From: Pseudodesulfovibrio alkaliphilus
GTDB taxonomy: Bacteria > Desulfobacterota > Desulfovibrionia > Desulfovibrionales > Desulfovibrionaceae
Assembly (NCBI RefSeq): GCF_009729555.1
Contig: NZ_WODC01000008.1
Location: forward strand, 62,001 to 126,000
Length of the DNA: 64,000 nt
Direction of reading: 5' to 3'
Below the pieces are notes generated by a model. It searched no databases and was not told the DNA's origin. It saw nothing but the letters and a program-made list of their open reading frames with translations. The translations under genes were made by a program, and so were the position numbers. This document shows positions 62,698 to 64,000 of this stretch, piece after piece; the first letter of the stretch is position 1, and each line of letters opens with the position of its first letter.

Positions 62698-63510
62698 ATG
62701 GCTTACATGAGAAAAATGATCAGTATAGACGAGGAATTGTGTAATGGTTGCGGCAACTGTGTCCCGTCGTGCGCCGAGGGAGCGCTGGCCATCGTGGACG
62801 GCAAGGCACGGCTGGTCAAGGAACAGTACTGCGATGGTCTGGGCGCGTGTCTGGGCGATTGTCCTACCGGAGCCCTCAAGGTAATTGAGCGAGAGGCCGA
62901 GGACTTTGATCCCGAGGCAGTGGCCGAACACCTCAAGGCTCAGGGCCGCGAGGTGCCTGATCACATGCCGTCGCCCGAGAGTCTGCGGCTGGTCCCCGGT
63001 CCGGCGCATGTGTCTCCGGTCCGTCCCATGGGCGGCTGTCCGGGCGCGGCCATGCGGACCATGACCCCGTGCGAACGGGCCAACATACCTTCGTTCCGGG
63101 CTTCGGGCAGGGCGCAGGGAGGCGGTTCCGCTCTTGCCCACTGGCCGGTGCAGCTTCGCCTGGTGCCGCCTTCCGCACCGTTTTTGCGGGGGGCGGACCT
63201 GCTGCTGACTGCGGATTGCGTCCCCGTGGCCCTGCCTGCCTACCATGCGGATTTCCTGCCGGGCCGGGTGGTGCTCATGGGCTGCCCCAAGTTCGATAAT
63301 CAACAGGAATACGTTGATAAACTGGCTGCCATCATCGCCGAAAACGATCTCAAGTCCATTACCGTCATGGAGATGGAGGTGCCATGCTGCTCGTCCATGA
63401 GCGCAATTCTCGCCCACGCCATCAAGGGCGTAAGGGGACCGGCGAACATCAGGCGTGTCATTGTGTCTCTCGACGGCCGGATTCTTCGTACCGAGCCGTT
63501 CAACGCATAG
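62698..63510 (+). CDS. 4Fe-4S ferredoxin-domain protein
   Basis: 270 residues. The first cluster motif is complete (C15, C18, C21, C25). In the second (C45, C51, C55) the expected second cysteine is Leu48, so a 3Fe-4S or incomplete site is likely. The remainder has further cysteines in PMGGCPGAA, TPCERANIP, LLTADCVPVALP, VLMGCPKFDN and EVPCCSSM, which suggests a second Fe-S domain. Families with this tail are often found beside hybrid-cluster protein or nitrite-stress genes. Twenty-eight bases after the polyferredoxin. Confidence 0.85.
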   Translation: MAYMRKMISIDEELCNGCGNCVPSCAEGALAIVDGKARLVKEQYCDGLGACLGDCPTGALKVIEREAEDFDPEAVAEHLKAQGREVPDHMPSPESLRLVPGPAHVSPVRPMGGCPGAAMRTMTPCERANIPSFRASGRAQGGGSALAHWPVQLRLVPPSAPFLRGADLLLTADCVPVALPAYHADFLPGRVVLMGCPKFDNQQEYVDKLAAIIAENDLKSITVMEMEVPCCSSMSAILAHAIKGVRGPANIRRVIVSLDGRILRTEPFNA

Positions 63511-63525
63511 CCCAGGGAGGCTTTC

Positions 63526-63843
63526 ATGAAGAAGATAGAGCTGTTCAAGGAACACGGCTTCAAGGACCTGACCTTCTCCAACTATCTGGCCCACGAGTCC
63601 GAGTACATGAAGGTGATCAACTTCAACTTCAAGGCCGGGCAAAAGCTGCCTGTCCATTCCCACGAGCTGGAAGGGGAATTGACTCTGGTGATTCTCGAAG
63701 GCGAGGGTGAGTTTCTGGGTGCTGACGGGGCGACCATGCCCGCCCGGCCGGGCGACGTACTGGTTTCAATGATCGCCGAGCCTCACGGCGTTCGAGCCAT
63801 CACGGACATGCGTGTACTGGTGACTATCGCCCCGCCCATCTGA
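63526..63843 (+). CDS. Small cupin-domain protein
   Basis: 105 residues forming one beta-barrel: the metal-binding histidines appear in LPVHSHELEGELTLVILEGEG and in MIAEPHGVRA. Cupins bind iron, nickel or small effectors. The gene follows the ferredoxin by 15 bases and precedes the reductase-like gene, so it likely belongs to the same redox unit, perhaps as a sensor or sulfur/metal handler. Confidence 0.85.
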   Translation: MKKIELFKEHGFKDLTFSNYLAHESEYMKVINFNFKAGQKLPVHSHELEGELTLVILEGEGEFLGADGATMPARPGDVLVSMIAEPHGVRAITDMRVLVTIAPPI

Positions 63844-63906
63844 TGCGGCCGTGGAGTGCGGCATCAGTGGTGGGGATCAGCAAGCATGGACATCAAAGGA
63901 GAGAAG

Positions 63907-64000
63907 ATGAAAACGGAAGTATTGCCCGAAGGGGTTTTGGCCCAGCGTCAGGAGGGGGTGTACTCCATTTCCCCGCGAGTGGCGTTGGGTCGTATCACTC
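63907..64000 (+). CDS. Nitrite/sulfite reductase-like protein (5' part only)
   Basis: Truncated by the window edge after 31 codons. ATG 63907 follows AAAGGAG. The visible sequence EGVLAQRQEGVYSISPRVALGRIT matches the first ferredoxin-like half-domain of siroheme nitrite/sulfite reductases and small NirA-like proteins, which usually continue with a PEQL helix. If right, the cluster ends in a siroheme enzyme or its maturation partner. Moderate confidence because only the start is seen. Confidence 0.6.
   Translation, partial: MKTEVLPEGVLAQRQEGVYSISPRVALGRIT

Overview
The window looks like a core-genome segment of a GC-rich sulfate-reducing deltaproteobacterium of the Desulfovibrionaceae (Desulfovibrio / Pseudodesulfovibrio type). 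This is inferred from gene content: a ferredoxin:thioredoxin-reductase catalytic subunit beside a glutaredoxin, a Crp/Fnr regulator next to Fe-S proteins and the start of a siroheme-reductase-like gene, citramalate synthase for isoleucine, a DivIVA/YggT pair in a Gram-negative background, and Gly-tRNA synthetase as separate alpha and beta chains. I see no rRNA, tRNA, CRISPR array, prophage or insertion sequence. Coding density is high and most genes sit in tight runs with 4-base start/stop overlaps.

Layout. 1-3850 (+): beta-CASP RNase, rsmD, coaD, miaA. 3851-6004: an AT-richer leader with two palindromes, then a short P1B metal ATPase. 6145-7979 (+): two exported proteins resembling FlgP and FlgT. 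8079-8427 (-): tatA with clear promoter and terminator. 8571-10479 (+): two unknown genes and a HAD phosphatase. 10569-15278 (+): yggT, divIVA, yggU, DUF465, ilvB, ilvN, ilvC. 15425-15997 (+): UPF0316.

16079-24080 (-) is one long operon: MATE exporter, DUF2156 acyltransferase-like protein, alkaline-phosphatase-superfamily enzyme, uvrD/pcrA, thiL, trmO and an alpha/beta hydrolase. 24312-28575 (-): cbiQO without cbiM, an HD protein, and an oppDF ATPase pair without permeases. 28665-31416 (+): trmFO and metY. 31687-36873 (-): FTR catalytic subunit, glutaredoxin, an amino-acid ABC transporter without its ATPase, tmk and a YhaM-like HD nuclease. 37003-40276 (+): surE, gap, HDOD protein. 40369-46893 (-): cimA, lysC, tsaE, CBS protein, nnrDE, acpS, pdxJ. 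47060-48397 (+): ugd. 48988-60466 (+): cheW, mfd, two SurA-like folding factors, rodZ-like, recO, glyQ, glyS, rpsT. 60580-64000: a divergent Crp/Fnr regulator facing a membrane polyferredoxin, a ferredoxin, a cupin and the first 31 codons of a nitrite/sulfite-reductase-like protein.

The most unusual points are two genes (yggU, oppF) whose conserved N-termini can only be reached from an ATT start, the oppF one behind a perfect AGGAGG; a strong hairpin that would bury the ribosome site of a small unknown ORF near 31600; a 39-codon ORF coupled inside an ABC-transporter operon; the FTR-glutaredoxin pair; and the redox cluster at the right edge.
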